From an uncultured Eubacterium sp. (lineage in GTDB: Bacteria; Bacillota; Clostridia; Lachnospirales; Lachnospiraceae), in NCBI GenBank assembly GCA_905236295.1, contig CAJOQF010000063.1, positions 1 to 6,180 of the forward strand: a stretch of 6,180 bases of DNA, read 5' to 3'. The notes under the pieces were generated by a model. The model did no database searches and was not told the origin of the DNA. It saw nothing but the letters and a program-made list of their open reading frames with translations. The position numbers were made by a program, and so were the translations under genes. Positions within the stretch are counted from its first letter, which is position 1. The number at the start of each line of letters is the position of its first letter. Shown here one piece after another: positions 1-6,180 of the stretch.

Positions 1-1353
1 CTTGACTGTCCTTTTATATATGCTTCAGAAAGAGGTGGCTATGCAAAGAAAAACCTTGAAGATGAAAACAAGGATATGACACCTCTCTTTGAGACCATAA
101 TCGATTATATACCGGCGCCTACCGGAGATCCGGATGCAAATACACAGGTACTTATCAGTACCATAGATTACAATGAGTATGTCGGACGTATCGGCGTCGG
201 AAAGGTTGACAACGGTTCTTTGAAGGTTAATCAGGAAGCTGTCGTTGTAAACGCCCATAATCCGGAAAGAAAAGAAAAGGTCCGAATCACAAAGCTTTAT
301 GAGTTTGATGCCCTCGACAAGGTGGATGTAAACGAGGCCAGGATCGGATCTATCGTTGCCATCTCCGGAATATCAGATATTCAGATCGGTGATACGATCT
401 GCGCTACAGACGATCCTGTAGCTATTCCGTTCCAGAAGATCAGCGAGCCTACTCTTTCAATGAACTTCATTGTTAACGACTCTCCTTTCGCCGGACAGGA
501 AGGCAAATATGTTACCTCCCGTCATATCAGAGACAGACTTATGAGAGAATTAAACACCGATGTATCTCTGCGTGTAGAGGATACGGAAAATGCCGATTCC
601 CTCAAAGTTTCAGGCCGTGGCGAACTCCATCTTTCCGTTCTTATCGAGAATATGAGACGCGAGGGATATGAATTTGCCGTATCAAAAGCCGAAGTACTCT
701 ACCACGAAGATGAAAACGGCAAAAAGACAGAGCCTATGGAGATCGCCTATGTAGATGTTCCGGATGAATTTACGGGCGCAGTAATCGAAAAACTCGCATC
801 CAGAAAAGGCGAGATGCAGAACATGAAACCGATAAGCGGCGGATACACAAGACTTGAGTTCAAAATCCCATCACGCGGACTTATCGGATACAGAGGAGAA
901 TTCCTCACCGATACCAAAGGTAATGGTATTATAAATACTATATTTGACGGATATGAGCCTTACAAGGGAGATATCGCATATCGTCCGACCGGCTCCCTTA
1001 TCGCTTTCGAAACCGGAGAATCAGTAACATACGGACTTTTCCAGGCTCAAGACAGAGGAACACTGTTTATAGGACCCGGAGAGAAAGTTTACGGAGGAAT
1101 GGTTATCGGGCAGTGCTCTCGCGCTGAAGACATCGAGATCAACGTATGCAAGAAGAAACATCTTACCAACACCCGCTCATCTTCCGCTGACGAGGCTCTC
1201 ACTCTCACACCGCCAAGAGTTCTCTCTTTAGAGCAGGCGCTTGAGTTCATCGACACAGACGAGCTTTTGGAGGTTACTCCCGAGAATCTTCGAATCAGAA
1301 AACGTATACTCGATCCGACTCTAAGAAAACGTGCAAATTTTAATAAGCAGTAA
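1..1353 (+). CDS. typA: Ribosome-associated translational GTPase TypA/BipA, C-terminal three-quarters (5' end off window)
   Basis: The frame is open from base 1 to a TAA at 1351-1353, giving 450 visible residues; the family is usually about 605-615 residues, so roughly 160, essentially the GTP-binding domain, lie to the left. The ATG at 76 is internal, because the codons before it already read as the family's end-of-G-domain segment (LDCPFIYASERGGYA). Visible in order (fragment numbering): an EF-Tu-like beta-barrel domain II at about 48-135 (NEYVGRIGVGKV), an EF-G-III-like domain at about 145-225 with EPTLSMNF and SGRGELHLSVL, an EF-G-V-like domain at about 243-325 with SRGLIGYRGEF, and the TypA-specific C-terminal domain at about 330-450 with KKKHLTNTRSSSADEAL and the basic tail LRIRKRILD. 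TypA binds the ribosome at the elongation-factor site and, from work in other bacteria, supports ribosome assembly and growth under stress or cold. No frameshift or missing conserved block is seen. It converges on the cluster to the right. Confidence 0.96.
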   Translation, partial: LDCPFIYASERGGYAKKNLEDENKDMTPLFETIIDYIPAPTGDPDANTQVLISTIDYNEYVGRIGVGKVDNGSLKVNQEAVVVNAHNPERKEKVRITKLYEFDALDKVDVNEARIGSIVAISGISDIQIGDTICATDDPVAIPFQKISEPTLSMNFIVNDSPFAGQEGKYVTSRHIRDRLMRELNTDVSLRVEDTENADSLKVSGRGELHLSVLIENMRREGYEFAVSKAEVLYHEDENGKKTEPMEIAYVDVPDEFTGAVIEKLASRKGEMQNMKPISGGYTRLEFKIPSRGLIGYRGEFLTDTKGNGIINTIFDGYEPYKGDIAYRPTGSLIAFETGESVTYGLFQAQDRGTLFIGPGEKVYGGMVIGQCSRAEDIEINVCKKKHLTNTRSSSADEALTLTPPRVLSLEQALEFIDTDELLEVTPENLRIRKRILDPTLRKRANFNKQ

Positions 1354-1356
1354 CAT

Positions 1357-1391
1357 AAAAGTTCCGCGACATAAACTGTTGCGGAACTTTT
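1357..1391. terminator. Strong hairpin terminator of typA, likely bidirectional
   Basis: The hairpin begins four bases after the typA stop. The arms AAAAGTTCCGC (1357-1367) and GCGGAACTTTT (1381-1391) are perfect reverse complements. The stem extends three more pairs inward (GAC with GTT, one of them G-U), leaving the 7-nt loop ATAAACT. The A-rich outer left arm and T-rich outer right arm provide a short U run on either strand, and the plus strand has a second run, CCCTTTT, just after it. It fits an intrinsic terminator for typA and for leftward transcripts arriving from the peptidase-era-recO cluster. The structure is read directly; activity in each direction is inferred. Confidence 0.85.
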
Positions 1392-1435
1392 CACCCTTTT
1401 GATCAATTCATTGTCATCCGTGACTCCGTCTTTCA

Positions 1436-1582
1436 TCAGCTTAATAATAAGCATATCAGTTTCCCCATAAACTTTGCAATCTGCCGGTCGTTTTTGGACC
1501 ACTCGGAAAATTCAAGTCCACCGTTCATGATGGAGGGGAGATTTGATGTCGCAGACATCTCAGGGAGCTTAAATTCTCCCTT
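1436..1582 (-). pseudogene. MalT-like LuxR regulator remnant, helical-repeat region fragment
   Basis: Reading leftward from 1582 there are 48 open codons between an in-frame TAA (1583-1585) and a TGA (1436-1438). They contain KGEFKLPEMSATS, then NLPSIMNGGLEFSEW and SKNDRQIAKFMGK. From memory of the family, a segment of the form 'KLPEFSVTSxLPSIMNGGxDFSEWSKxDD' is typical of the region after the ATPase module in MalT-like LuxR regulators of gut Clostridia, so I read this as a fragment of one. There is no usable start: the codons before the upstream stop (VFALM) also look like family sequence, so the TAA is probably a disabling mutation. Homology appears lost after FMGK. A second minus-strand frame at about 1392-1454 (MLIIKLMKDG, then TDDNELIKRVK) may carry the continuation after another frameshift; this is weak. 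The C-terminal helix-turn-helix is absent. It is probably the downstream part of the same broken gene as the fragment at 1615-2042. Confidence 0.6.
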
Positions 1583-1614
1583 TTACATAAGTGCAAAGAC
1601 TCATCTCATAATAC

Positions 1615-2042
1615 CTATGATACCTTTCGGTAATTATCCTCGTATTCACTCTGAGACCATACTCTTTCCTGTTCCCATTTAAAGAATTGTACCATCTCCG
1701 GTCTGAAACTGTACCAGCCGTATGATCTGTCCACAAGCTGTGCTGTAGTGCGCCTTATATAATCAATGGTATTGACTATATTTTCATCTCCTGTAAGGGT
1801 TTTGGCAAAATCGGCATTGAATTCAGTATAATTACATACCGCAAGAGCCAGACTTATAAATTCATCTGTAAAATCCTGAAGGAGCAATTCATTCCACAGC
1901 AAAAAATATCATTCCAAACTGCCGAAAGCATTCCATCAACAACCGGTTCTCCGGCTTCAATGTGATTTGCAAAATAAAAAACAGCATAGGGATATCCCTT
2001 GGAAAGCAGGGTGATCTTGTCGATATCTATATCTGAAGTCAT
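1615..2042 (-). pseudogene. MalT-like LuxR regulator remnant, frameshifted winged-helix region after the ATPase core
   Basis: Two overlapping minus-strand frames join into one protein-like sequence of about 142 residues if one T is restored in the T6 run (plus-strand A6 at 1901-1906): from the ATG at 2040-2042 it reads LSKGYPYAVFYFANHIEAGE and MLSAVWNDIF, then LWNELLLQDFTDEF, YTEFNADFAKTLTGDENIV, GWYSFRPEMVQFFKWEQ and SEYEDNYRKVS, ending at TAG (1615-1617). The pattern 'xGY/WxxAxYxxxxYxExGE ... LxxxFxxxLAxxxxFTxxxAxxLTGDExxxxxIxxxxxxxxxxxxxxGWYxxxP' fits the lid and winged-helix part of STAND/AAA-type NTPases in MalT-like LuxR regulators. An archaeal-type AAA ATPase C-terminus is an alternative. 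No P-loop is present, no good ribosome binding site precedes the ATG, and there is an in-frame TAG at 2070-2072, so the N-terminal few hundred residues are lost. Family assignment is from remembered pattern, not a search. Confidence 0.6.
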
Positions 2043-2103
2043 CTTCGTCTTTTTTAAGTTTTTCAAATACTATTGGAATTTTAATATATTTCATGTCTCT
2101 GCT

Positions 2104-2132
2104 AATTTTTTATGGCTGATCATAAGAAAATT
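2104..2132. repeat. AT-rich imperfect inverted repeat at the recO 3' end
   Basis: The arms AATTTTTTATG (2104-2114) and CATAAGAAAATT (2121-2132) pair over 11 positions with a single bulged base around the loop GCTGAT. The right arm overlaps the recO stop codon. The stem is almost all A-T and has no clear U tract after it on the minus strand, so it is at best a weak terminator or a 3'-end stabilising hairpin for the recO transcript; it may be chance in AT-rich spacer. Confidence 0.3.
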
Positions 2133-2868
2133 ATATCAGCATCTGCCCGGATTTAAAACTGTGGTTGATATACTTGCTAAAAAAATTCTTGGTCATCCTT
2201 TCAAACTGCCCTGCAATACCATCCGCAAGCGTAAATGAAAACAGTTTCTCCACCGAGGCAGTTATCACATACTGCATTGCGTACAAGGCAGCCGGATTTA
2301 TGACAGAACCGAGTACAGTCTCATCACGGGCACATTCACTGCAGTAGACCACGGAGTCTTTTACGGATATAAGACTTAAATCCTTCTTGCTTCCGCACTT
2401 ATCACATTTAAACACATCGGGATATGTACCGTTTAAATATAGCATTTTAAGGTCAAATATCGATTTGATAAGCCTGATATCTATAAGACCTTTTTCCAAA
2501 GCTTTAAGTGCGGCATATACAAGTTTGATAAGATTGGATTCGTCCTGTCCTTCAAGTCCAAAGTAATCACATACCTCAAGAAAATAAAATCCGTACATCG
2601 CCTTGTCGTAATCACTTGCCATATCTCTGAAATAATTGGAGATTTCAGCTTTGTTTAACGAGTAAGACGTCTTACCGCGGTATACATAAAAATCACCAAA
2701 GGCAAACGGAGAACATGCTGCCATAAGGGAATTACCCGGTCTTCTGACTCCCCGCGCAAAGGCAGTAATCTTGCCACGCTGTCTCGTTAGCAATGTAATT
2801 CTTTTATCATATTCACCTTGTGGGACGGCGCTTAAGACTATCCCCGTCACCCTCTCGTCAAAAGACAT
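2131..2868 (-). CDS. recO: DNA repair protein RecO
   Basis: A 245-residue protein, close to the usual 240-260 of Firmicute RecO. RecO binds single-stranded DNA and SSB, anneals complementary strands and, with RecR, helps RecA replace SSB at gaps in RecF-pathway repair; it is cytoplasmic. The N-terminal OB fold (about 1-80) shows the family signature VTGIVLSAVPQGEYDKRITL and then GKITAFARGVRRP, followed by the helical C-terminal domain. A four-cysteine zinc site is intact: CDKC at 155-158 and CSEC at 176-179. The ATG (2866-2868) shares its first base with the last base of the era stop (TAATG) and has an AGAGAGG ribosome binding site seven bases upstream, inside the end of era, so translation is probably coupled to era. 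It is the last intact gene of the leftward cluster; the next sequence downstream is the regulator pseudogene. No disruptive change is seen. Confidence 0.95.
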   Translation of the reverse strand: MSFDERVTGIVLSAVPQGEYDKRITLLTRQRGKITAFARGVRRPGNSLMAACSPFAFGDFYVYRGKTSYSLNKAEISNYFRDMASDYDKAMYGFYFLEVCDYFGLEGQDESNLIKLVYAALKALEKGLIDIRLIKSIFDLKMLYLNGTYPDVFKCDKCGSKKDLSLISVKDSVVYCSECARDETVLGSVINPAALYAMQYVITASVEKLFSFTLADGIAGQFERMTKNFFSKYINHSFKSGQMLI

Positions 2869-3779
2869 TAATCGTCCTCTCTGTAACCGTAATTCTTAAT
2901 AAGATAATCGGAATCACGCCAATCCTTCTTAACTTTTACCCAAAGCTGAAGATTGACCTTGCAGTCCAGTAGTCTTTCTATCTCATATCTGGCATTTGAT
3001 CCTATCTTTTTGAGCATTGATCCGCCTTTTCCGATAATAATACCCTTGTGCGAATATTTTTCGCAGATTATGGTCGCATCGATATCGCAGATCGGTCCCT
3101 TGTTATTCTCCCTGTATTTAAACGAATCTATTGCCACAGCGATACCGTGAGGTATCTCCTCATCCAGTGTGTGAAGAGACTTTTCACGGATCAATTCCGC
3201 AACGATCGCGCGCTCAGGTTCGTCTGTGATGGTATCCGGATCGTAGAACATATCTCCGTAGGGCAGATACTTAAATATCTGATCTATCAAGACGTCACAG
3301 TTTTCACCCGTCTTTGCAGACAGCGGAACTATCTCTTCAAAATCGTACTCTTTTCTGTAGGTATCAATAAACTCCAATATCGAGTCATGTTTTACCGTAT
3401 CAGTCTTGTTGATACATAGGATTACCGGGACATTTGCCTTTTTCAATACATCTATTATGTGTTTTTCACCGGCTCCGATAAAAGTGGACGGTTCGACAAG
3501 CCAGAGGATCAGATCCACTCCTCTTATCGAACTCTCGGCAATATTAACCATGAATTCTCCAAGTTTGTTCTTTGCCTTGTGGATACCGGGGGTATCCAAA
3601 AACACGATCTGTCCCCTCTCCTCATCGGTATAGACAGTACGAATACGGTTTCTGGTAGTCTGTGGTTTTTTTGATGTTATGGCAATCTTCTGCCCGATAA
3701 GTCGGTTCATAAGGGTTGATTTTCCGACATTCGGTCTGCCTATCAGGGTTACAAAACCCGATTTAAAATCTGCTTTCAT
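2868..3779 (-). CDS. era: GTPase Era, 30S ribosome assembly factor
   Basis: A 303-residue protein, the normal Era length. Era binds the 3' end of 16S rRNA and couples GTP hydrolysis to late 30S subunit maturation. All G motifs are present: G1 GRPNVGKS at 14-21, the G2 switch region KPQTTRNRI at 38-46, G3 DTPG at 62-65, G4 NKTD at 124-127 and G5 SAK at 154-156. The C-terminal KH RNA-binding domain carries its GxxG loop in IIIGKGGSMLKKIG (GKGG at 250-253) and ends with the typical LQLWVKVKKDWR. I chose the ATG at 3777-3779 because GGAG lies five bases upstream and the protein then begins at the family's usual point; an in-frame TTG at 3792-3794 would add five residues without a better site. The start is 18 nt after the stop of the M16 peptidase gene and the stop overlaps the recO start, so the three genes are probably one transcript. 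Confidence 0.97.
   Translation of the reverse strand: MKADFKSGFVTLIGRPNVGKSTLMNRLIGQKIAITSKKPQTTRNRIRTVYTDEERGQIVFLDTPGIHKAKNKLGEFMVNIAESSIRGVDLILWLVEPSTFIGAGEKHIIDVLKKANVPVILCINKTDTVKHDSILEFIDTYRKEYDFEEIVPLSAKTGENCDVLIDQIFKYLPYGDMFYDPDTITDEPERAIVAELIREKSLHTLDEEIPHGIAVAIDSFKYRENNKGPICDIDATIICEKYSHKGIIIGKGGSMLKKIGSNARYEIERLLDCKVNLQLWVKVKKDWRDSDYLIKNYGYREDD
2876..2882 (-). promoter_or_regulatory. Ribosome binding site of recO
   Basis: The minus strand reads AGAGAGG followed by seven bases (ACGATTA) and the recO ATG. It sits in the last codons of era, so ribosomes finishing era arrive at it, which suits coupled translation. Confidence 0.8.
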
Positions 3780-3784
3780 ATAAT

Positions 3785-3788
3785 CTCC
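3785..3788 (-). promoter_or_regulatory. Ribosome binding site of era, deciding its start
   Basis: The minus strand reads GGAG, then ATTAT, then ATG at 3777-3779. This site favours the ATG over the upstream in-frame TTG, which lies on the far side of the GGAG. It fills the 18-nt gap between the peptidase stop and era. Confidence 0.85.
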
Positions 3789-3797
3789 ATACAATTA

Positions 3798-6180
3798 TTA
3801 TATAGATCTGATATTGTCAAAAATGTCACTTGCGTCATCGATCACGCTCTCGCTTCCAACTACACAAATATTATTTTTGTCGAGTGCCGCCTTTAGCGCC
3901 CCGGCAATATTGTTTATATCCTCTGCGGTTGTGGCAATGATCTCATTTCTCTCTTTTTGAAGTTCCTCGTATGTTGTATTAGAAAGATAAGCTCCGAGAG
4001 AGCGATTTCCCTTATCCTTTGGATTAAGCGGAATATCTATATCACCTATTGTACCAATGATATACTTATCCATCTCACGCTCATCCGCCTTGAAATCACT
4101 GACAAATTCCGTCACTTTGTCGAACACCTCAAGCGATCTCTTTAAATTCGGATCTCTGTAAGTCGCGAATATGACATCTCCAAGCTTGGATACTGCACCT
4201 GCGCATCCATAGGCTCCTCCGAGCACTCTGATCTGGGTCCAGAGATACTCGTAGCTTAAGATATTCTTTAAAACGCGCATTGATCCGTTAAATTTATATC
4301 CGGCATCAAGAAAATTACCGGTCTTGCATACATATTGAACCTGTGATGCAGTCTTAAATGCCTCATTCTTTCGAACAAGATCAAACGGTGTACTATCAAA
4401 TTCCGCCTTATTATCACCAAGTATAGCTTTAATCTTTTTAACCTGTGACGGTATATTTCCAAGTTGCTCTTTTGCAGCTGTAACATTTACAAAGAGATTG
4501 TCTTTTCTAAAGATAAACTGTGTCACTTCCTTGAGGTCTTCTATCAGTTTTAGATACTTATCTTCAAAGTTGTCAAAAAGATCCTTGATATAATAGTAGT
4601 ATCCTATTCCGCTCATCATATCATTGATGTAGGCTGACTCGGAATAATAGGATTTTGCTCGCAACAATCCCATCTGATTGCCGGCTGCAGAGATCATCGA
4701 CTGATACCTTGCATAAACCTGGGCAACTATCTCACGGAGTCTTTGCTTATCGTCAAAGTCAGTAGTCTTGATTATCTCGCTGATAAGATCAACAGACGTA
4801 TCCACTTTGTCATCAAAGCACTTAAATGTCACCTCGTACATAAACCTGTATTTACCGTAGTCTTTCAGGTCTTCATATATGTTTATATTGGATCCGATAC
4901 CTCCCATTCTGAGATTTATCTCATTTGCAAGCTCGTCGTATTTGTAGTTTTCGGTATCCATATATGTAAGACAGGATCTGTAAAGTCCGATCACAGGAAT
5001 AAGATCATGCTTTATACCGGCTATATCAAACATAAACTTAAGATATGTAATCCCCGAAGTAAATATCGGATGTGTAAGCACCGGTACGCCGTCAGTCTCC
5101 GTCATCTCGTTTATGAGAGGAATTGCTTCTTTTTTCAGGTCATTCCTTGTAAGCTGCGGAATAGTCCTCAACTCTTCCGGCGTGGAAGGCGTCTCCTGAA
5201 ATTTCTTGAGATAAGCGGTATTGTTTACGATCTCTTCAATTTCCGCGTCACTCATCTTCGCCTTGATGTCGGCAAGTTTTGCTGCAAGCTCTTCCTCATT
5301 TTTTGCGACAAGTCCCTGTTGGGGATTCATTGTAACAATGAGTTTGTGAGGATTGTCCAATATATACTTTTGAATAAGACTTTCAAAATATCCGGTATCT
5401 ATCTCTTTTCTAAGGCTCTCATACACATCGCACGCCTCAAGATACATAAACGGATCTTTATCGTCATAGAGCCAGCTTGTGAATGCATCCATTCCCCAGA
5501 TAAGTCCCTTTGGATAATTACCGAAGTCTGCCTCGCGATATTTAAAATCATCACTGTTTATTCCGGCAAGGAGTGACTTCTTGTTAATGCCGTTCTTTAC
5601 CTGATTGTTTAACACATCTTCAACAATGCTTATAAACTCATCTTTTCGTTTCGGATCGGCATCCTTAACGTCAATTGAATACACCGGCTGGAACTGTGAT
5701 GTGTCAAAGTCACCGCTTACATCTTTTCCGATCCCGGCAGCGCTAAGAGCCATCTTTACGGGAGCTCCCGGAGCTGAAACAAGCGCATAATCAAGGACAT
5801 CAAAAGCGAGAGAAAGTTTTACATCCAATGTGTCCTCGACAACGACATTGTATGAAAACCAGGTCTTCTCGCTGATATCTTCGTCATTTGCCACCGGATA
5901 CTCAATCTCGATCTCTTTTGGAGCATCAAAAGCCTTCTGGCGCATAATGGCTGAATCCACATCCCTCTTATCAAATTTGCTCAAGTACTCTTTGTCGATG
6001 TAGTCAAGCTTCTCTGCCATATCCATATCTCCGTAGAGATAGATATATGAGTTTGACGGATGATAATGAGATTCATAAAAGCTTTTGTAGTTCTCATAAG
6101 TAAGAGAAGGTATCTCCTTCGGGTCTCCGCCGGAATCCTTTGAATAGCAGGTGTCTTCATACAACGCCTTGTTTATGTTA
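3798..6180 (-). CDS. M16C family zinc metallopeptidase (presequence-protease/insulinase-like), N-terminus off window
   Basis: The frame is open from the right edge to a TAA at 3798-3800, giving 793 visible residues. Bacterial M16C peptidases are typically about 970 residues, so roughly 180 are missing at the N-terminus, including the HxxEH zinc motif, whose integrity cannot be judged here. Codons before the TTG at 6162-6164 stay open and protein-like, so that is not the start. Visible (fragment numbering): YHPSNSYIYLYGD near 39-51, the end of the first M16 domain; the middle domain; a long acidic/lysine-rich helical linker at about 290-330 joining the two halves; and the second half-barrel, with EYLWTQIRVLGGAYG at about 644-658 and TYRDPNL at about 673-679. 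The Arg and Tyr of RxxGGAYG help form the substrate and active site across the closed chamber in M16 enzymes. No signal peptide region is visible. The likely role is oligopeptide degradation; the substrate is unknown. It is the upstream gene of the cluster with era and recO. Confidence 0.92.
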   Translation of the reverse strand, partial: NINKALYEDTCYSKDSGGDPKEIPSLTYENYKSFYESHYHPSNSYIYLYGDMDMAEKLDYIDKEYLSKFDKRDVDSAIMRQKAFDAPKEIEIEYPVANDEDISEKTWFSYNVVVEDTLDVKLSLAFDVLDYALVSAPGAPVKMALSAAGIGKDVSGDFDTSQFQPVYSIDVKDADPKRKDEFISIVEDVLNNQVKNGINKKSLLAGINSDDFKYREADFGNYPKGLIWGMDAFTSWLYDDKDPFMYLEACDVYESLRKEIDTGYFESLIQKYILDNPHKLIVTMNPQQGLVAKNEEELAAKLADIKAKMSDAEIEEIVNNTAYLKKFQETPSTPEELRTIPQLTRNDLKKEAIPLINEMTETDGVPVLTHPIFTSGITYLKFMFDIAGIKHDLIPVIGLYRSCLTYMDTENYKYDELANEINLRMGGIGSNINIYEDLKDYGKYRFMYEVTFKCFDDKVDTSVDLISEIIKTTDFDDKQRLREIVAQVYARYQSMISAAGNQMGLLRAKSYYSESAYINDMMSGIGYYYYIKDLFDNFEDKYLKLIEDLKEVTQFIFRKDNLFVNVTAAKEQLGNIPSQVKKIKAILGDNKAEFDSTPFDLVRKNEAFKTASQVQYVCKTGNFLDAGYKFNGSMRVLKNILSYEYLWTQIRVLGGAYGCAGAVSKLGDVIFATYRDPNLKRSLEVFDKVTEFVSDFKADEREMDKYIIGTIGDIDIPLNPKDKGNRSLGAYLSNTTYEELQKERNEIIATTAEDINNIAGALKAALDKNNICVVGSESVIDDASDIFDNIRSI

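Noticed and set aside
1089..1502. Open minus-strand frame of 137 codons across the typA 3' end.
   Set aside because: Most of it is antisense to the conserved TypA C-terminal domain; only the part beyond about 1392 could be a regulator remnant.
1531..1569. Plus-strand GGAGGGGAG followed by ATG at 1545, resembling a ribosome binding site and start.
   Set aside because: The frame stops after eight codons, and the G-rich stretch is the complement of the codons for NLPSIM in the minus-strand remnant.
1563..1584. GGGAG ... CTCCC hairpin followed by TTTT on the plus strand.
   Set aside because: The stem is only five pairs with an 8-base loop, lies within remnant coding sequence, and follows a much stronger terminator.
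3797..3820. Minus strand holds perfect TTGACA (3815-3820) and TATAAT (3797-3802) just upstream of era.
   Set aside because: The spacer is only 12 bases instead of about 17, and the boxes lie in the last codons of the peptidase gene (FDNIRSI-stop). With 17-base spacing the -10 would be TAATTG, a poor match. Not called as a promoter.
4743..5576. Open plus-strand frame of 277 codons.
   Set aside because: It is entirely antisense to the M16C peptidase, with cysteine- and histidine-rich composition typical of a shadow frame and no family resemblance.
1..6180. Search for CRISPR arrays, tRNA/rRNA genes, riboswitches, insertion sequences, toxin-antitoxin or phage-defence genes.
   Set aside because: No regularly spaced repeats, tRNA-like cloverleaf, transposase or terminal repeats were seen; every long frame resolves to typA, recO, era or the peptidase.

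Overview
The window looks like a piece of chromosome from a Firmicute of the Clostridia, most likely a Lachnospiraceae-type gut or rumen bacterium. This is inferred from protein character (a bacterial M16C 'presequence protease'-like peptidase directly upstream of era and recO, and a MalT-like LuxR regulator remnant of a type common in such bacteria), from moderate GC with AT-rich gaps, and from strong GGAG/AGAGG ribosome binding sites. No mobile element, RNA gene, CRISPR array or phage gene is visible.

Layout. At 1-1353 (+) lies the 3' three-quarters of typA/bipA, a ribosome-associated translational GTPase whose G domain lies off the left edge. It ends in a strong, nearly perfect hairpin (1357-1391) that can work in both directions. 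From about 1392 to 2130 there is no intact gene. Reading the minus strand shows a decayed regulator: a frameshifted piece of an NTPase-associated winged-helix region (1615-2042) and, after a large internal deletion, a short piece of the tetratricopeptide-type region (1436-1582). Both match what I know of MalT-like LuxR-family regulators and lie in the right order for one ancestral gene. Its N-terminal ATPase core and C-terminal DNA-binding domain are gone.

From 2131 to 6180 (minus) is a tight three-gene cluster, read right to left: an M16C metallopeptidase (5' end off the window), era (18 nt after the peptidase stop, own GGAG site) and recO (start overlapping the era stop by one base, TAATG). 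Era acts in 16S rRNA maturation and 30S assembly; RecO loads RecA and anneals single strands in recombinational repair. The peptidase probably degrades oligopeptides. The spacing implies co-transcription, with reading into the pseudogene and probable termination at the shared hairpin 3' of typA.

I see no undescribed biological system here. The main non-routine observation is the regulator pseudogene between recO and typA; the rest is conserved housekeeping sequence.
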